From NCBI GenBank assembly GCA_944393745.1, contig CALYBD010000009.1:1-64000 (forward strand): DNA of 64,000 nt. The letters are read 5' to 3'. The notes below the pieces were generated by a model. It saw nothing but the letters and a program-made list of their open reading frames with translations. It was not told the origin of the DNA and ran no database searches. Position 1 is the first letter of the stretch; each line of letters begins with the position of its first letter. The stretch is from an uncultured Alphaproteobacteria bacterium (GTDB lineage: Bacteria; Pseudomonadota; Alphaproteobacteria; CAAGCB01; CAG-977). The position numbers and the translations under genes were made by a program. Positions 15,729 to 24,355 of this stretch are shown one piece after another.

Positions 15729-16805
15729 ATGGCCGACGAACAAGACGAGTCTTCAAAGACCGAAGAGCCTTCCGAACGAAAGCTGGAACGTGCGCGACAA
15801 GAAGGAAACGTTCCGCTTTCCATGGAAGTCAAAAGCTGGTTTATGTTATTTGCCGCTTTGCTGATGCTGTGGGGGCTGGCACCGTTTGTCATGGAAAGAA
15901 CGGCGGCCATTGCGTTTAAGTTTATCGAAAGACCCGCCGAACTGCCGGTTGATCCGCTGGGGCTGCGCGATTTGTTGAAAGAAACATCGTTGGATTTGTT
16001 TGTAACGCTGCTGTTGCCGTTGGTGTTGTTTTTGGTCCTGGCAGCAGCATCGGCTTTGGTCCAGATCGGTTTTCTGTATGCGCCGAAGCGCATGGAAATC
16101 AAGTGGGAAAGAATTAATCTGTTCGCCAATGCCAAAGAATTCATTACCAAAGCCAAAATTATCGATATGCTTAAAGGTTTGTTTAAAATCACGGCCGTCG
16201 GCTATGCGGCCTGGCTGATTGTCAAACCGCGGATTTTGGATATTTTAAATACGCCTTCTTTTGACGTTGCTTCGATATTGGCTTTGACATACAAGCTGCT
16301 TTTGTTGATTTTGCTGACAATGGTAATGATTATTTTTGTCATTGCTTTTGCGGACTATTTTTATCAAAAATTTTCTTATTTAAAACGGCAGCGCATGACA
16401 AAACAGGAAGTCAAAGACGAATACAAACAAATGGAAGGGGATCCGCAGATCAAAATGCGGCTGCGGACAATTCGCATGGAGCGTTTGCGCAAACGCATGA
16501 TGGCGAATGTGCCCAAAGCGTCCGTTGTCGTGACCAACCCGACGCATTTTGCCGTTGCGCTGCGCTATGAACCCGAAGAAGGAATGGACGCGCCGATTGT
16601 TGTTGCCAAAGGACAGGACTTCATTGCGTTGAAAATTCGTGAAATTGCCGAAGAAAATGATGTTCCGATCGTGGAAAATCCGCCTTTGGCGCGTGCTTTG
16701 TTTGCCTCTGTGGAGATTGACGAACCCATTCCGACAGAGCATTATGCCGCCGTGGCGGAAGTCATTAAGTATGTTTATCAGCTTAAAGGAAAAATGCTGC
16801 CCTAA
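15729..16805 (+). CDS. flhB: Flagellar export switch protein FlhB
   Basis: 358 residues: the N-terminal signature DESSKTEEPSERKLERARQEGNVP, four membrane helices, and the cytoplasmic domain with the autocleavage motif NPTH (in SVVVTNPTHFAVALRYEPEEG, about residue 270). FlhB switches export specificity from rod/hook to filament after cleavage between N and P. The C-terminal ENPPLARALFASVEIDEPIP is typical. It is followed 15 bases later by cckA. Confidence 0.95.
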   Translation: MADEQDESSKTEEPSERKLERARQEGNVPLSMEVKSWFMLFAALLMLWGLAPFVMERTAAIAFKFIERPAELPVDPLGLRDLLKETSLDLFVTLLLPLVLFLVLAAASALVQIGFLYAPKRMEIKWERINLFANAKEFITKAKIIDMLKGLFKITAVGYAAWLIVKPRILDILNTPSFDVASILALTYKLLLLILLTMVMIIFVIAFADYFYQKFSYLKRQRMTKQEVKDEYKQMEGDPQIKMRLRTIRMERLRKRMMANVPKASVVVTNPTHFAVALRYEPEEGMDAPIVVAKGQDFIALKIREIAEENDVPIVENPPLARALFASVEIDEPIPTEHYAAVAEVIKYVYQLKGKMLP

Positions 16806-16820
16806 AGAAAGGAAAAAGAA

Positions 16821-19250
16821 ATGGCGTTGCCGTTATTTAAAAAACTGGCCGGTTTTTTGGGCTTTGGCAGCTTTCTCAGAGACTGGGAAACCGTCAAAGC
16901 TCTGATGGACAGCGAATCGGACGCATTGGCTCTGATTTCGGAAGAAACGCCGGTTTATATCAATACGGCCGGAAAAAGTTTTTTTAAAGCGCCGAGCCTT
17001 TTGCAGTCCGTTCTGGATCGTGTGTTGGACGACGAATCCAATCGACTGGCTTTGGCAAAATTAGAGGCTGCCGTTAAAAACAAAGCCGAAACTTCCGTCG
17101 AGCTTCTGATGCGTCCCGCCGAAGACGATGCGGATTTTTGGGAATGGTATCATATTTCGATTCGTCAGTTGGAGGTCGGCACTTTGTGGCGGGTGCGCGA
17201 TATGACGGCGGCCCGCGCATTGGACGCGGTTATGCGTCAGGAAACACAGGAATTGGCTGAATTCCTGGATATTTTGCCGATCGGATTGTATCAGATTGAT
17301 GCCGGCGGCGTTATTCATTTCGTTAATCAACGGCTGTGCGAATGGCTGGGCTATACGAATATTCGCGAACTGAAAGGCAAAAAACTGGCGGATATCTTGT
17401 CCGGAACGCATTTGCCGGAACTGGACGGATTTTGGCATGGCGAGTTGACTTTTCGTACGCGGACAGGGACTTTTTTTACCGCTTTTGTCAGTCATGCCGT
17501 CTATGATGAAAACGGTGAAACCATGCTGCGCGCCTCTGTCGTACGCGATGTAATGAGCCGCCGCGAACATGACGGATCGGCCAAAGAAGCCGAACTGGGG
17601 TTTTCGCGTTTGTTTGCCGAAGCGCCTGTCGGCATTGCTTTTTTGGATAAAGAAAATATTATTACGGAAGCCAATTCCACTTTATTTCAGATGTTTTCCC
17701 GCCAGCGCGAAGAAATGATCGGTACGTCTTTGGACGACTGTATCGATCCGGACGATTGGACGGAATTAAAGGATAAAATGGCCAAAGTGATGACGGCAAA
17801 GCTGAGCAGAGCGCATGCCGAAGTCCGCCTGAAAACGTCGCAGGAAAAATTTGCCGCCGTCTATATTACGCCGATGACCGAAGAAGATGAAGACGGTAAA
17901 CCCGATGTGTTCGGTTTTATTGCGCATTTTATTGACAATACGGAACGGCGCACGCTGGCCATGCAGTTTTCTCAGGCGCAGAAAATGCAGGCAATCGGAC
18001 AACTGGCCGGCGGAATCGCCCACGATTTTAACAACCTTTTGACGGCAATTATCGGTTCGACGGATTTGTTGCTGCAAACGCACCCGGCATCGGATCCGGA
18101 TTTTACCGAATTGATGAATGTGCATTACAGCGCCACGCGCGCCGCCAGCCTGGTCGGACAGTTGTTGTCGTATTCTCGCAAACAGCCGTTGCGTCCGAAA
18201 TATTTGGACGTTACCGATGTTTTTGCGGAATTGCATCATATGTTGAAACGTCTGTTGGGTACAAAAATCACCGTTCAAATTGAAAACGGACGGAATCTGG
18301 GATTTATTCGTGTGGATAAAACGCAGTTTGATCAGGTGTTCGTCAATCTGGCCGTGAATGCCCGAGACGCGATGCCGGACGGCGGAACGTTCAGCATTAC
18401 GACGCGTCATCAGAAATTTCCCGCCGGTCAGTATATCGGATCGGAAGAAGCCGTCCCGGGAGAATATGTGGTTATTGATGTTTCGGATACGGGCTGCGGT
18501 ATCAGCGAAGAAAACCTGCAACGTATTTTTGAACCGTTTTTTTCAACGAAATCGGGCGGTGTTGATTCGGGAACGGGACTGGGGCTGGCGATGGTTTACG
18601 GGAATATGCGCCAGTCCGGCGGTTATATTAATGTTAAAAGTACGCTTGGCGTCGGCACGACGTTCAGCCTTTATCTGCCGCGCCATGCGCCCGAGGACGT
18701 CCGCCGTCTGACCGAAGAAACCGAACAGGTTGCTTTGCCGGCAGAAGAAAGCTTTCGGGCTGTTTCTCAGCTGGTTCGCGTTAAACCGAACGTGCCGAAA
18801 AGCGGCGATCAACTGCAGTTCTTTTTTGCCGAAGACAAGCCGTCTTTGCCGCCGCCGCTGTTGCCTTCGAATGATCTGAGCGGATCGGGCACTATTTTGC
18901 TGGTCGAAGACGAAGACGGCGTGCGCGCCGTTACACGCAAAGCCTTGACGGCAAAAGGATATACGATTATCGATTGTACCTGTGCCGAAGAAGCTTTGGA
19001 AAAAGTCGAAGACGGGACGGCATTTGATTTGCTGATTACCGATATGGTAATGCCGGGAATGGACGGGGTGACGCTGGCCTCAACCTTGCGTCAAAAGGGA
19101 ATTTACAGTAAGATTCTGCTGATTTCCGGGTTTTCCGAAGAAGCCGCACGCGGCGAAATCAAAGCAATGCCCGACTTTTATTTTCTGGCAAAACCTTTTA
19201 CACTGAAAGAACTGGGGGAAAAAGTAAAGCAGATCCTGGGGGATAAATGA
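16821..19250 (+). CDS. cckA: CckA-type hybrid histidine kinase
   Basis: 809 residues. Two PAS-like domains lie at roughly 130-240 and 250-375, then the DHp helix with GQLAGGIAHDFNNLLTAIIG (phospho-His near 401), an HATPase domain (NLAVNARDAMPDGG near 510, DTGCGI near 557, GTGLGLAMVYG) and a receiver domain (LLVEDEDGVR near 692, phospho-Asp in LLITDMVMPGMDG near 740). This matches CckA, which drives the ChpT-CtrA phosphorelay controlling the alphaproteobacterial cell cycle and motility. Unlike Caulobacter CckA, I see no clear N-terminal membrane helices, so it may be soluble. Its placement straight after flhB fits CtrA control of flagella. The last four bases overlap the next gene (ATGA). Confidence 0.85.
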   Translation: MALPLFKKLAGFLGFGSFLRDWETVKALMDSESDALALISEETPVYINTAGKSFFKAPSLLQSVLDRVLDDESNRLALAKLEAAVKNKAETSVELLMRPAEDDADFWEWYHISIRQLEVGTLWRVRDMTAARALDAVMRQETQELAEFLDILPIGLYQIDAGGVIHFVNQRLCEWLGYTNIRELKGKKLADILSGTHLPELDGFWHGELTFRTRTGTFFTAFVSHAVYDENGETMLRASVVRDVMSRREHDGSAKEAELGFSRLFAEAPVGIAFLDKENIITEANSTLFQMFSRQREEMIGTSLDDCIDPDDWTELKDKMAKVMTAKLSRAHAEVRLKTSQEKFAAVYITPMTEEDEDGKPDVFGFIAHFIDNTERRTLAMQFSQAQKMQAIGQLAGGIAHDFNNLLTAIIGSTDLLLQTHPASDPDFTELMNVHYSATRAASLVGQLLSYSRKQPLRPKYLDVTDVFAELHHMLKRLLGTKITVQIENGRNLGFIRVDKTQFDQVFVNLAVNARDAMPDGGTFSITTRHQKFPAGQYIGSEEAVPGEYVVIDVSDTGCGISEENLQRIFEPFFSTKSGGVDSGTGLGLAMVYGNMRQSGGYINVKSTLGVGTTFSLYLPRHAPEDVRRLTEETEQVALPAEESFRAVSQLVRVKPNVPKSGDQLQFFFAEDKPSLPPPLLPSNDLSGSGTILLVEDEDGVRAVTRKALTAKGYTIIDCTCAEEALEKVEDGTAFDLLITDMVMPGMDGVTLASTLRQKGIYSKILLISGFSEEAARGEIKAMPDFYFLAKPFTLKELGEKVKQILGDK

Positions 19251-20017
19251 GTTATTTCTTTGATGTCAGACGGATTGTCGATTTAATCAAACGGGCCGGA
19301 GATGCCGTTATGGACATTTATCGGCAGGATTTTGCCGTTTATGAAAAAGAAGATGCGTCTCCCGTGACCGAAGCGGATATGACAGCCGAAAAAATTATTT
19401 TCGAAGGGCTGAACGCTTTAACGCCGGAATTGCCGGTTATCGGTGAAGAACATATCGCTGCCGGCGAAACGGCCGATCTGACCCAAAAATATTTCTGGCT
19501 GGTTGATCCGGTGGACGGAACGGCCGATTTTGTAAAAAAGAACGGAGAATTTACGGTTAATATCGCTTTGATTGAAGACAATACGCCTGTTTTCGGGGCT
19601 GTGTGCGTCCCCGTGACACGGACGGTTTATTATACGGCAGCGCTCGGCCGGGCCTGTATGGAAAAAGATTCTTTGATTACGGTATTAAAAACCCGAACCG
19701 TTCCGGATCAGGGGTATACGGTGTTAAACAGCCGGACGCATTGTAATGAAATGATTATTGCCGATATGTTGAAAGATCTGAAGATTGCCGAACGCCGGCG
19801 GTGCGGCAGTTCTTTAAAATTTTGTCTGATTGCGGCGGGGCAGGCCGATGTATACCCGTGCTGTCATCAGACAAAAGAATGGGATACGGCGGCGGCTCAT
19901 GCCGTTTTAAACGCCGCCGGCGGTGAAGTTTATAACGCGGAAAACAATACTGTTTTGACGTACCGCAAGCCGGGATTGGTTAATCCGCGGATTATTTCTT
20001 TCGGTCAAAAACGTTAA
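19247..20017 (+). CDS. cysQ: Inositol monophosphatase family protein, CysQ-like
   Basis: 256 residues. The metal-binding motifs of the IMPase superfamily are present: VIGEEH near residue 65, DPVDGTADF near 87-95 and KEWDTAAAHAV near 210. CysQ (3'(2'),5'-bisphosphate nucleotidase) hydrolyses PAP produced in sulfate assimilation; the KYFWLVDPVDGT spacing is closest to it. Plain inositol phosphatase activity is an alternative. Its start overlaps the cckA stop by four bases, so the two are translated together. Confidence 0.82.
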   Translation: MSYFFDVRRIVDLIKRAGDAVMDIYRQDFAVYEKEDASPVTEADMTAEKIIFEGLNALTPELPVIGEEHIAAGETADLTQKYFWLVDPVDGTADFVKKNGEFTVNIALIEDNTPVFGAVCVPVTRTVYYTAALGRACMEKDSLITVLKTRTVPDQGYTVLNSRTHCNEMIIADMLKDLKIAERRRCGSSLKFCLIAAGQADVYPCCHQTKEWDTAAAHAVLNAAGGEVYNAENNTVLTYRKPGLVNPRIISFGQKR

Positions 20018-20028
20018 TTTGGCGAGGC

Positions 20029-20057
20029 TTGACGAATGATCCGGCCGGCGTCATACT
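20029..20057 (+). promoter_or_regulatory. Candidate promoter of the gene at 20084
   Basis: TTGACG (20029-20034), a 17-base spacer and CATACT (20052-20057), 26 bases before the start codon. Confidence 0.6.
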
Positions 20058-20083
20058 GAAAAAAAACACAAGGATAATAAGCT

Positions 20084-21049
20084 ATGCCCGAGCAAAAGTA
20101 TACAGAGCAGGATCCGTTAATTCCTTTCAGAATACAGGCTTTTTCCCAATCCGGAAAACAGCGTTTGGCTTATTTGATCAACACGATTGCCGAACATTCC
20201 CCGACGGGACGCCGTGTTTTGGAACAGGCGGCCGAAGCCGGATACGGATTGCAGATGATGCTGATGTCCGGGACACACGGTTTTGTTTGCCCCGACAATA
20301 AAATGATTTATCTGAATTCGGCGTGCAGCGACGGCGCTTTGATCGAAACGCTGGCCCATGAATGCCGTCATGTCGAACAACATGTCAAAGGGATTCCGGA
20401 ACATCATTACGAATTTGTTTTGCGCGATGCCGTAAAGCTCAGCCGGGCAAGCGAAGCCGATGCGGAAACGATCGGGGCGGCGTCCTGTTACGAAATAATG
20501 ATTAATTCCGGAAACGATGCACCGTGGAAAGCTTTGCAGGAAAAGGCGCCGAAGATAACGCAGGGCATGAGCGCCGCCGCGGCGTATCCGGGTGCTCCGT
20601 TGACGCCCGAAATGATGCAGGGTGCTTTTGACGGCTGGTATAAAAACAAGCAGATTATGGATATTTACGAAGAGTCCTATATCATGCATGAATGTCTGGG
20701 GAACGCTTTGTCATTGTCTTATGGAAACAAGCCGTCGGATTATTTTAAACGCGAAATTTCTTCCGCCGAAATCGTTAAGACGATCTGTACCGATAAATCC
20801 GGCAGATGCTATTGGGCGGATCGGACGGACGTTTTGGACGAACCGGAACGCCTGCGGGTAGATGAAAAAGTAATTCGGTTTGCTCAAAGCGTGAATGATA
20901 CGCGGGAAAAAGAAGGCTTAAAGCCGGATCGTTCCTATCGGGAATTGTTCGTATACGGACAGGATTTAAAATCGCCTTTCCGTAATATTCCGGCCGCTGA
21001 AAAAAGTATTCTGGCTGCCGGTTTGGCACGAAAAAAATTGTCCAGATAA
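20084..21049 (+). CDS. Putative zinc metallopeptidase, DUF6782-like, paralogue
   Basis: 321 residues, no signal peptide. HECRH at residues 92-96 (IETLAHECRHVEQHV) is a zincin-type motif, with E/D-rich helices after it (SRASEADAETIGAASCYE) that may give the third ligand. It shares the plan of the gene at 4269-5399: about 90 residues, then HExxH, then a long helical part with a conserved KSWYGF/DGWYKN-like stretch. AAGGAT before ATG 20084 supports the start. The substrate is unknown. Confidence 0.6.
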   Translation: MPEQKYTEQDPLIPFRIQAFSQSGKQRLAYLINTIAEHSPTGRRVLEQAAEAGYGLQMMLMSGTHGFVCPDNKMIYLNSACSDGALIETLAHECRHVEQHVKGIPEHHYEFVLRDAVKLSRASEADAETIGAASCYEIMINSGNDAPWKALQEKAPKITQGMSAAAAYPGAPLTPEMMQGAFDGWYKNKQIMDIYEESYIMHECLGNALSLSYGNKPSDYFKREISSAEIVKTICTDKSGRCYWADRTDVLDEPERLRVDEKVIRFAQSVNDTREKEGLKPDRSYRELFVYGQDLKSPFRNIPAAEKSILAAGLARKKLSR

Positions 21050-21067
21050 AATTAAATTGTTTTCGTT

Positions 21068-21108
21068 TTGTTCTTTTTTCTTGAAATAAAGAACAAATGT
21101 GGTACATT
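21068..21108 (+). promoter_or_regulatory. Promoter and dyad operator upstream of recA
   Basis: TTGAAA (21081-21086), a 16-base spacer and TACATT (21103-21108) form a plausible promoter. Over its -35 region lies a perfect 9-bp dyad: TTGTTCTTT (21068-21076) and AAAGAACAA (21088-21096), with GTTC/GAAC cores. Alphaproteobacterial LexA usually reads GTTC-N7-GTTC direct repeats, so this inverted arrangement is atypical. An SOS operator is only an inference. Confidence 0.5.
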
Positions 21109-21159
21109 TTACGGTGTTGCTCTTGGCTTGTTTTTATGGGATAAAAGAGGCACCGAAAC

Positions 21160-22224
21160 ATGGATCAAACTGTTTTACATTTAGTGGATAAGGATACGAT
21201 GGATAAAGAAAAAGCATTGGCCGCCGCCTTAAGTCAGATTGAACGGGCATTTGGCAAGGGTTCGATTATGCGTTTGGGACAGCGTGAAAATGCCGTGGAA
21301 ATACCGGCGATTTCGACGGGGTCTTTGGGATTGGATATTGCTTTGGGAATCGGCGGTTTGCCGCGCGGCAGAATTGTTGAAGTGTACGGTCCGGAAAGTT
21401 CGGGCAAAACGACTTTGGCGCAGCACGTTGTGGCGCAGGCGCAAAAGGCCGGCGGCAAATGTGCCTATATTGATGCGGAACACGCTTTGGATCCGATTTA
21501 TGCCAAAAAGCTGGGGGTTGATATTGACAATCTGCTGATTTCTCAGCCGGATACGGGGGAACAGGCGTTGGAAATTGCCGATACGCTGGTGCGTTCCGGC
21601 GCGATTGACGTGTTGGTTGTCGATTCCGTTGCGGCTTTGGTGCCGAAGGCCGAACTGGAAGGCGAGATGGGCGATTCTCATGTCGGGTTGCAGGCGCGTT
21701 TAATGTCGCAGGCTTTGCGTAAACTGACGGCTTCGGTTGCGCGGTCAAATACGTTGATTATCTTTATTAATCAGTTGCGTATGAAGATCGGTGTCATGTT
21801 TGGCAATCCCGAAACGACAACGGGGGGCAATGCGTTGAAGTTTTATGCTTCTGTTCGTATTGAAATTCGTCGCGGCGCACAAATTAAGGATAAAGATGAA
21901 ACAATCGGTAACAATACAACGGTTAAGATTGTAAAGAACAAAGTGGCTCCGCCGTTCAGAACGGTTGAATTTGACATCATTTACGGCGAAGGGATTTCCA
22001 AAACGGGGGAATTGATCGATTTGGGGATCAAGGCCGGCTTGATTGAAAAGTCCGGCGCTTGGCTTTCTTATAAGGGTGAGCGTTGGCAAGGGCGTGAAAA
22101 CGCGCGCACTTTCCTGCGTGAAAATCCTGCGGTCGCGACGGAAATCGAGCAGCAGATTCGTGAAAAAGCCGGTTTATTATCGCAAAAAATGATCGGCGAT
22201 GAAATCGAACAGGAAGAGGCATAA
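21160..22224 (+). CDS. recA: Recombinase RecA
   Basis: 354 residues. Walker [10 protein letters not shown] at 77-85, Walker [17 protein letters not shown] near 150, the L2 loop region [26 protein letters not shown], and an acidic tail (GDEIEQEEA). RecA drives homologous recombination and LexA self-cleavage in the SOS response. ATG 21160 is preceded by AGAGG; a second in-frame ATG at 21199 ([11 protein letters not shown]) is also possible and matches many RecA starts. A terminator overlaps the stop codon. Confidence 0.97.
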   Translation: MDQTVLHLVDKDTMDKEKALAAALSQIERAFGKGSIMRLGQRENAVEIPAISTGSLGLDIALGIGGLPRGRIVEVYGPESSGKTTLAQHVVAQAQKAGGKCAYIDAEHALDPIYAKKLGVDIDNLLISQPDTGEQALEIADTLVRSGAIDVLVVDSVAALVPKAELEGEMGDSHVGLQARLMSQALRKLTASVARSNTLIIFINQLRMKIGVMFGNPETTTGGNALKFYASVRIEIRRGAQIKDKDETIGNNTTVKIVKNKVAPPFRTVEFDIIYGEGISKTGELIDLGIKAGLIEKSGAWLSYKGERWQGRENARTFLRENPAVATEIEQQIREKAGLLSQKMIGDEIEQEEA

Positions 22225-22240
22225 CTGCCTCTTCTTTTTT
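22213..22240 (+). terminator. recA terminator
   Basis: GAAGAGGCA (22213-22221), TAAC loop, TGCCTCTTC (22226-22234), then six Ts. The stem includes the recA stop codon. Confidence 0.9.
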
Positions 22241-22252
22241 GTTTTTTCGGGA

Positions 22253-22281
22253 TTGATCGGGGGCTGCTTCTGCGCTATACT
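22253..22281 (+). promoter_or_regulatory. Promoter of the hypothetical gene at 22308
   Basis: TTGATC (22253-22258), 17 bases, TATACT (22276-22281), 26 bases before the ATG. Confidence 0.7.
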
Positions 22282-22307
22282 GTACAAAAAAATGGAGGAA
22301 AAAAGAA

Positions 22308-23006
22308 ATGTCTTTGTCTCTTTCAACAGCGGAAGGAAATAAAACAAAATCGCAGGAATTATTGGATTCTTATCTGAAAAGCGCCTGTCGTTTCTTAGAT
22401 GACAAAACGGCAAAAGGAGCGCGAAAATTTGCGAAAAATTTTGTTCGTTCCGACGATCGCAATTTTAATACTCATTACGGCAAACCCGCGACAAAGGATT
22501 TGCTGACGGGCATTAAATCGGAAGATATTCAGAAAAAGGAAAAAGAATTAAGCGCGCAGGCCAAAAAAGTATCAGCAAAAATGAAGGCCAATTATGCGTT
22601 AAACGTAGAAGTAAATAAGGATATAAAAAATCCGTTTTCGATTTTTGCTTCTTCAATTGCCGTGTTGCCGGGTATTTCCGTTTTGGTTAATGCGGCCGAA
22701 CAAAAAAGTTTGGCAGGCGTTGCCGTCGGCTTGGCCGGGATCGGTGTTGCCGTCGGGGCTGTTGCGGCTGTTCACGGTATTAAAAAGAGTGTTGAAGCCA
22801 AAACGCCCGAGGAAAAAAAGGAAATAAAATCTTATATAGAGGTTCGGCATTCTCAGTTGGCGTTAAAGCAGTTAAAAAAGGCGCTGAGACAAGAGCAACG
22901 TTCTGCTTATAAGCAGGAAGTTCAGCAGTTGTTTGCTGCCGGTTTGGGGAATCCCGGCGGTATGATCACGCCGCTGGCATTGCAGAAAAAATCTGCCGGT
23001 CGTTGA
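22308..23006 (+). CDS. Hypothetical protein with a central hydrophobic hairpin
   Basis: 232 residues; not recognised. The N-terminal half is basic and helical, the middle (IFASSIAVLPGISVLVNAAE and VAVGLAGIGVAVGAVAAVHGI) could form two membrane helices, and the C-terminal part is a charged helix ending in LQKKSAGR. ATGGAGGAAAAAAG gives a good ribosome site, with its own promoter and a strong terminator at 23030-23063, so it is a monocistronic and probably real gene. Confidence 0.6.
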   Translation: MSLSLSTAEGNKTKSQELLDSYLKSACRFLDDKTAKGARKFAKNFVRSDDRNFNTHYGKPATKDLLTGIKSEDIQKKEKELSAQAKKVSAKMKANYALNVEVNKDIKNPFSIFASSIAVLPGISVLVNAAEQKSLAGVAVGLAGIGVAVGAVAAVHGIKKSVEAKTPEEKKEIKSYIEVRHSQLALKQLKKALRQEQRSAYKQEVQQLFAAGLGNPGGMITPLALQKKSAGR

Positions 23007-23029
23007 GTTTTCACTTATGAGATGATGTG

Positions 23030-23063
23030 ACAAGGCTTCTTTTTAGAAGCCTTGTTTGTTTTA
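23030..23063 (+). terminator. Terminator after the hypothetical gene
   Basis: ACAAGGCTTCT (23030-23040), TTTT loop, AGAAGCCTTGT (23045-23055), then TTGTTTT. Confidence 0.9.
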
Positions 23064-23128
23064 TAAAAAGTGAATTTGCTTTATGGGACAGGGTGTCGGG
23101 CCGTTGTTTTAAAAAGATAAAAAAAATA

Positions 23129-23157
23129 TTGCCATTCCATTTTTTAGGTGTTATATA
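23129..23157 (+). promoter_or_regulatory. Promoter of tRNA-fMet
   Basis: TTGCCA (23129-23134), 17-base spacer, TATATA (23152-23157), 15 bases before the tRNA. Confidence 0.75.
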
Positions 23158-23171
23158 CACCTCATACTTAT

Positions 23172-23245
<74 letters not shown>

Positions 23246-23249
<4 letters not shown>

Positions 23250-23293
23250 TCACTAAAAAAGCCACCTTTTCAGGTGGCTTTTTTAGTGATGGG
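23246..23293. terminator. 22-bp perfect palindrome starting at the tRNA 3' end
   Basis: CCCATCACTAAAAAAGCCACCT (23246-23267) pairs with its exact complement (23272-23293) around a TTTC loop. The left arm starts inside the tRNA CCCA end. The inner part (AAAAAAGCCACC/GGTGGCTTTTTT) is a normal terminator; the outer 9 bp are extra. Confidence 0.85.
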
Positions 23294-23648
23294 AACGGGG
23301 GTTTGGTGAATGGACATCATAGGTTCGACCGGAGCGCAGCGGAGGTAACGCCGGAACGTCAGTGCAGGCGGCCCCGCAGGGGTGAGGGACGCAGTCCCGA
23401 ATAAATCCCACTCCCGCATTGATCTGGAATTTTACTCTGCTAGCCTTCAGGTGGCTTTTTTAGTGATGGGTGCGGGGGTTTGGTGAATGGACATCATAGG
23501 TTCGACCGGAGCGCAGCGGAGGTAACGCCGGAACGTCAGTGCAGGCGGCCCCGCAGGGGTGAGGGACGCAGTCCCGAATAAATCCCACTCCCGCATTGAT
23601 CTGGAATTTTACTCTGCTAGCGTTCAGGTGGCTTTTTTAGTGATGGGG
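23271..23648 (+). repeat. 177-bp tandem repeat with tRNA-fMet fragments
   Basis: Two full units (23271-23447 and 23448-23624) and a 24-base start of a third (23625-23648) are nearly identical; I see changes only at AAC/TGC after GATGGG and one C/G at the end. Each unit begins with the terminator right arm and near its end carries AATCCCACTCCCGCA, identical to the tRNA 3' part. In unit 2 the start reads GATGGGTGCGGG, the exact reverse complement of the tRNA end plus spacer. The core contains small hairpins (GGGAC/GTCCC, CCCC/GGGG). I see no gene in it, nor in 23649-23870, where a 63-codon minus-strand frame lacks a ribosome site. Confidence 0.85.
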
Positions 23649-23870
23649 TGGGGAGAGAATGGAAAAAAATAGACGACGGTAATCATATTCCATTGTTCAA
23701 AAGAGATCTGTTTAAAATCGGGATATTTGTCTTTACTCTTGTCTTCAAAGTTATAGTACTGCAACAAGATAACCGCTTTACAAAGAAAATTGTCTCCCCC
23801 TTTTTTATCTTGCATAACAAAAGCTTTATCGTATCAACGTCCGCACGGGGGCGGTAAAAATCAATTCGGG

Positions 23871-24248
23871 TTAATCCAAAGGTTTCATTGTGCAATTCGC
23901 CTTTATTCCCCGTCGCCGCAAATAACCGCCGCCCCAATCGTACATGGATTCCAAAACCGGTTTGATGCTTTTGCCGAAAGGAGTCAGAGAATATTCAACC
24001 TTTGGCGGGACAACGGGAAAAACATGCCGTTTAACCAACCCGTCCGATTCCAGTTCCCGCAGCTGCTGCGTCAGCATTTTTGCCGTCGCATTCGGAATTT
24101 CTCTGCGAAGGGCGGAAAACCGCATTTTTCCGGACATCAGTTTCCATAAAATCAACGTTTTGTATTTGCCGCCGATTAAATTGATCGTTGCTTCAACGGG
24201 ACAATGAATTTCACACCGGCGGCCGGCGTCTGTCTTTTGTGTCATCAT
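23871..24248 (-). CDS. HxlR/DUF24 family transcription regulator
   Basis: 125 residues: a winged helix of the HxlR type. CPVEATINLIGGKYKTLILWKLMSGKMRFSALRREIPNATAKMLTQQLRELESDGLVKRHVFPVVPPKVEYSLTPFGKSI shows the family's G-K-W/Y entry helix, recognition helix and wing (PPKVEYSLT). The Cys pair near the N terminus (C13 and C17 by this start) may sense thiol stress, as in HypR/QorR; this is inference. AAAGGAT before ATGATG at 24248/24245 sets the start. It is divergent from copA, 107 bases apart. Confidence 0.85.
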   Translation of the reverse strand: MMTQKTDAGRRCEIHCPVEATINLIGGKYKTLILWKLMSGKMRFSALRREIPNATAKMLTQQLRELESDGLVKRHVFPVVPPKVEYSLTPFGKSIKPVLESMYDWGGGYLRRRGIKANCTMKPLD

Positions 24249-24300
24249 GGTATCCTTTTGGATAGTATATATCTGAAAAGTGCGTTCTTGCATAAAAGAA

Positions 24301-24328
24301 ATTATACGCTAAAACTATAAAAATACAA
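24301..24328 (-). promoter_or_regulatory. Promoter of the HxlR gene
   Basis: On the minus strand TTGTAT (24323-24328), 16 bases, TATAAT (24301-24306). A short dyad GATAGTATATATC (24261-24273) lies between this promoter and the start codon and may be an operator. Confidence 0.55.
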
Positions 24329-24355
24329 AGTCTGTCTGATTTAAACGGAGGCGGC

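Noticed and set aside
23271-23648. CRISPR array
   Set aside because: The 177-bp units are contiguous and nearly identical, with no spacers, and no cas gene is near.
23624-23815. 63-codon minus-strand frame after the tandem repeat
   Set aside because: No ribosome site and part of it lies in the repeat; the remaining sequence is too short to judge.
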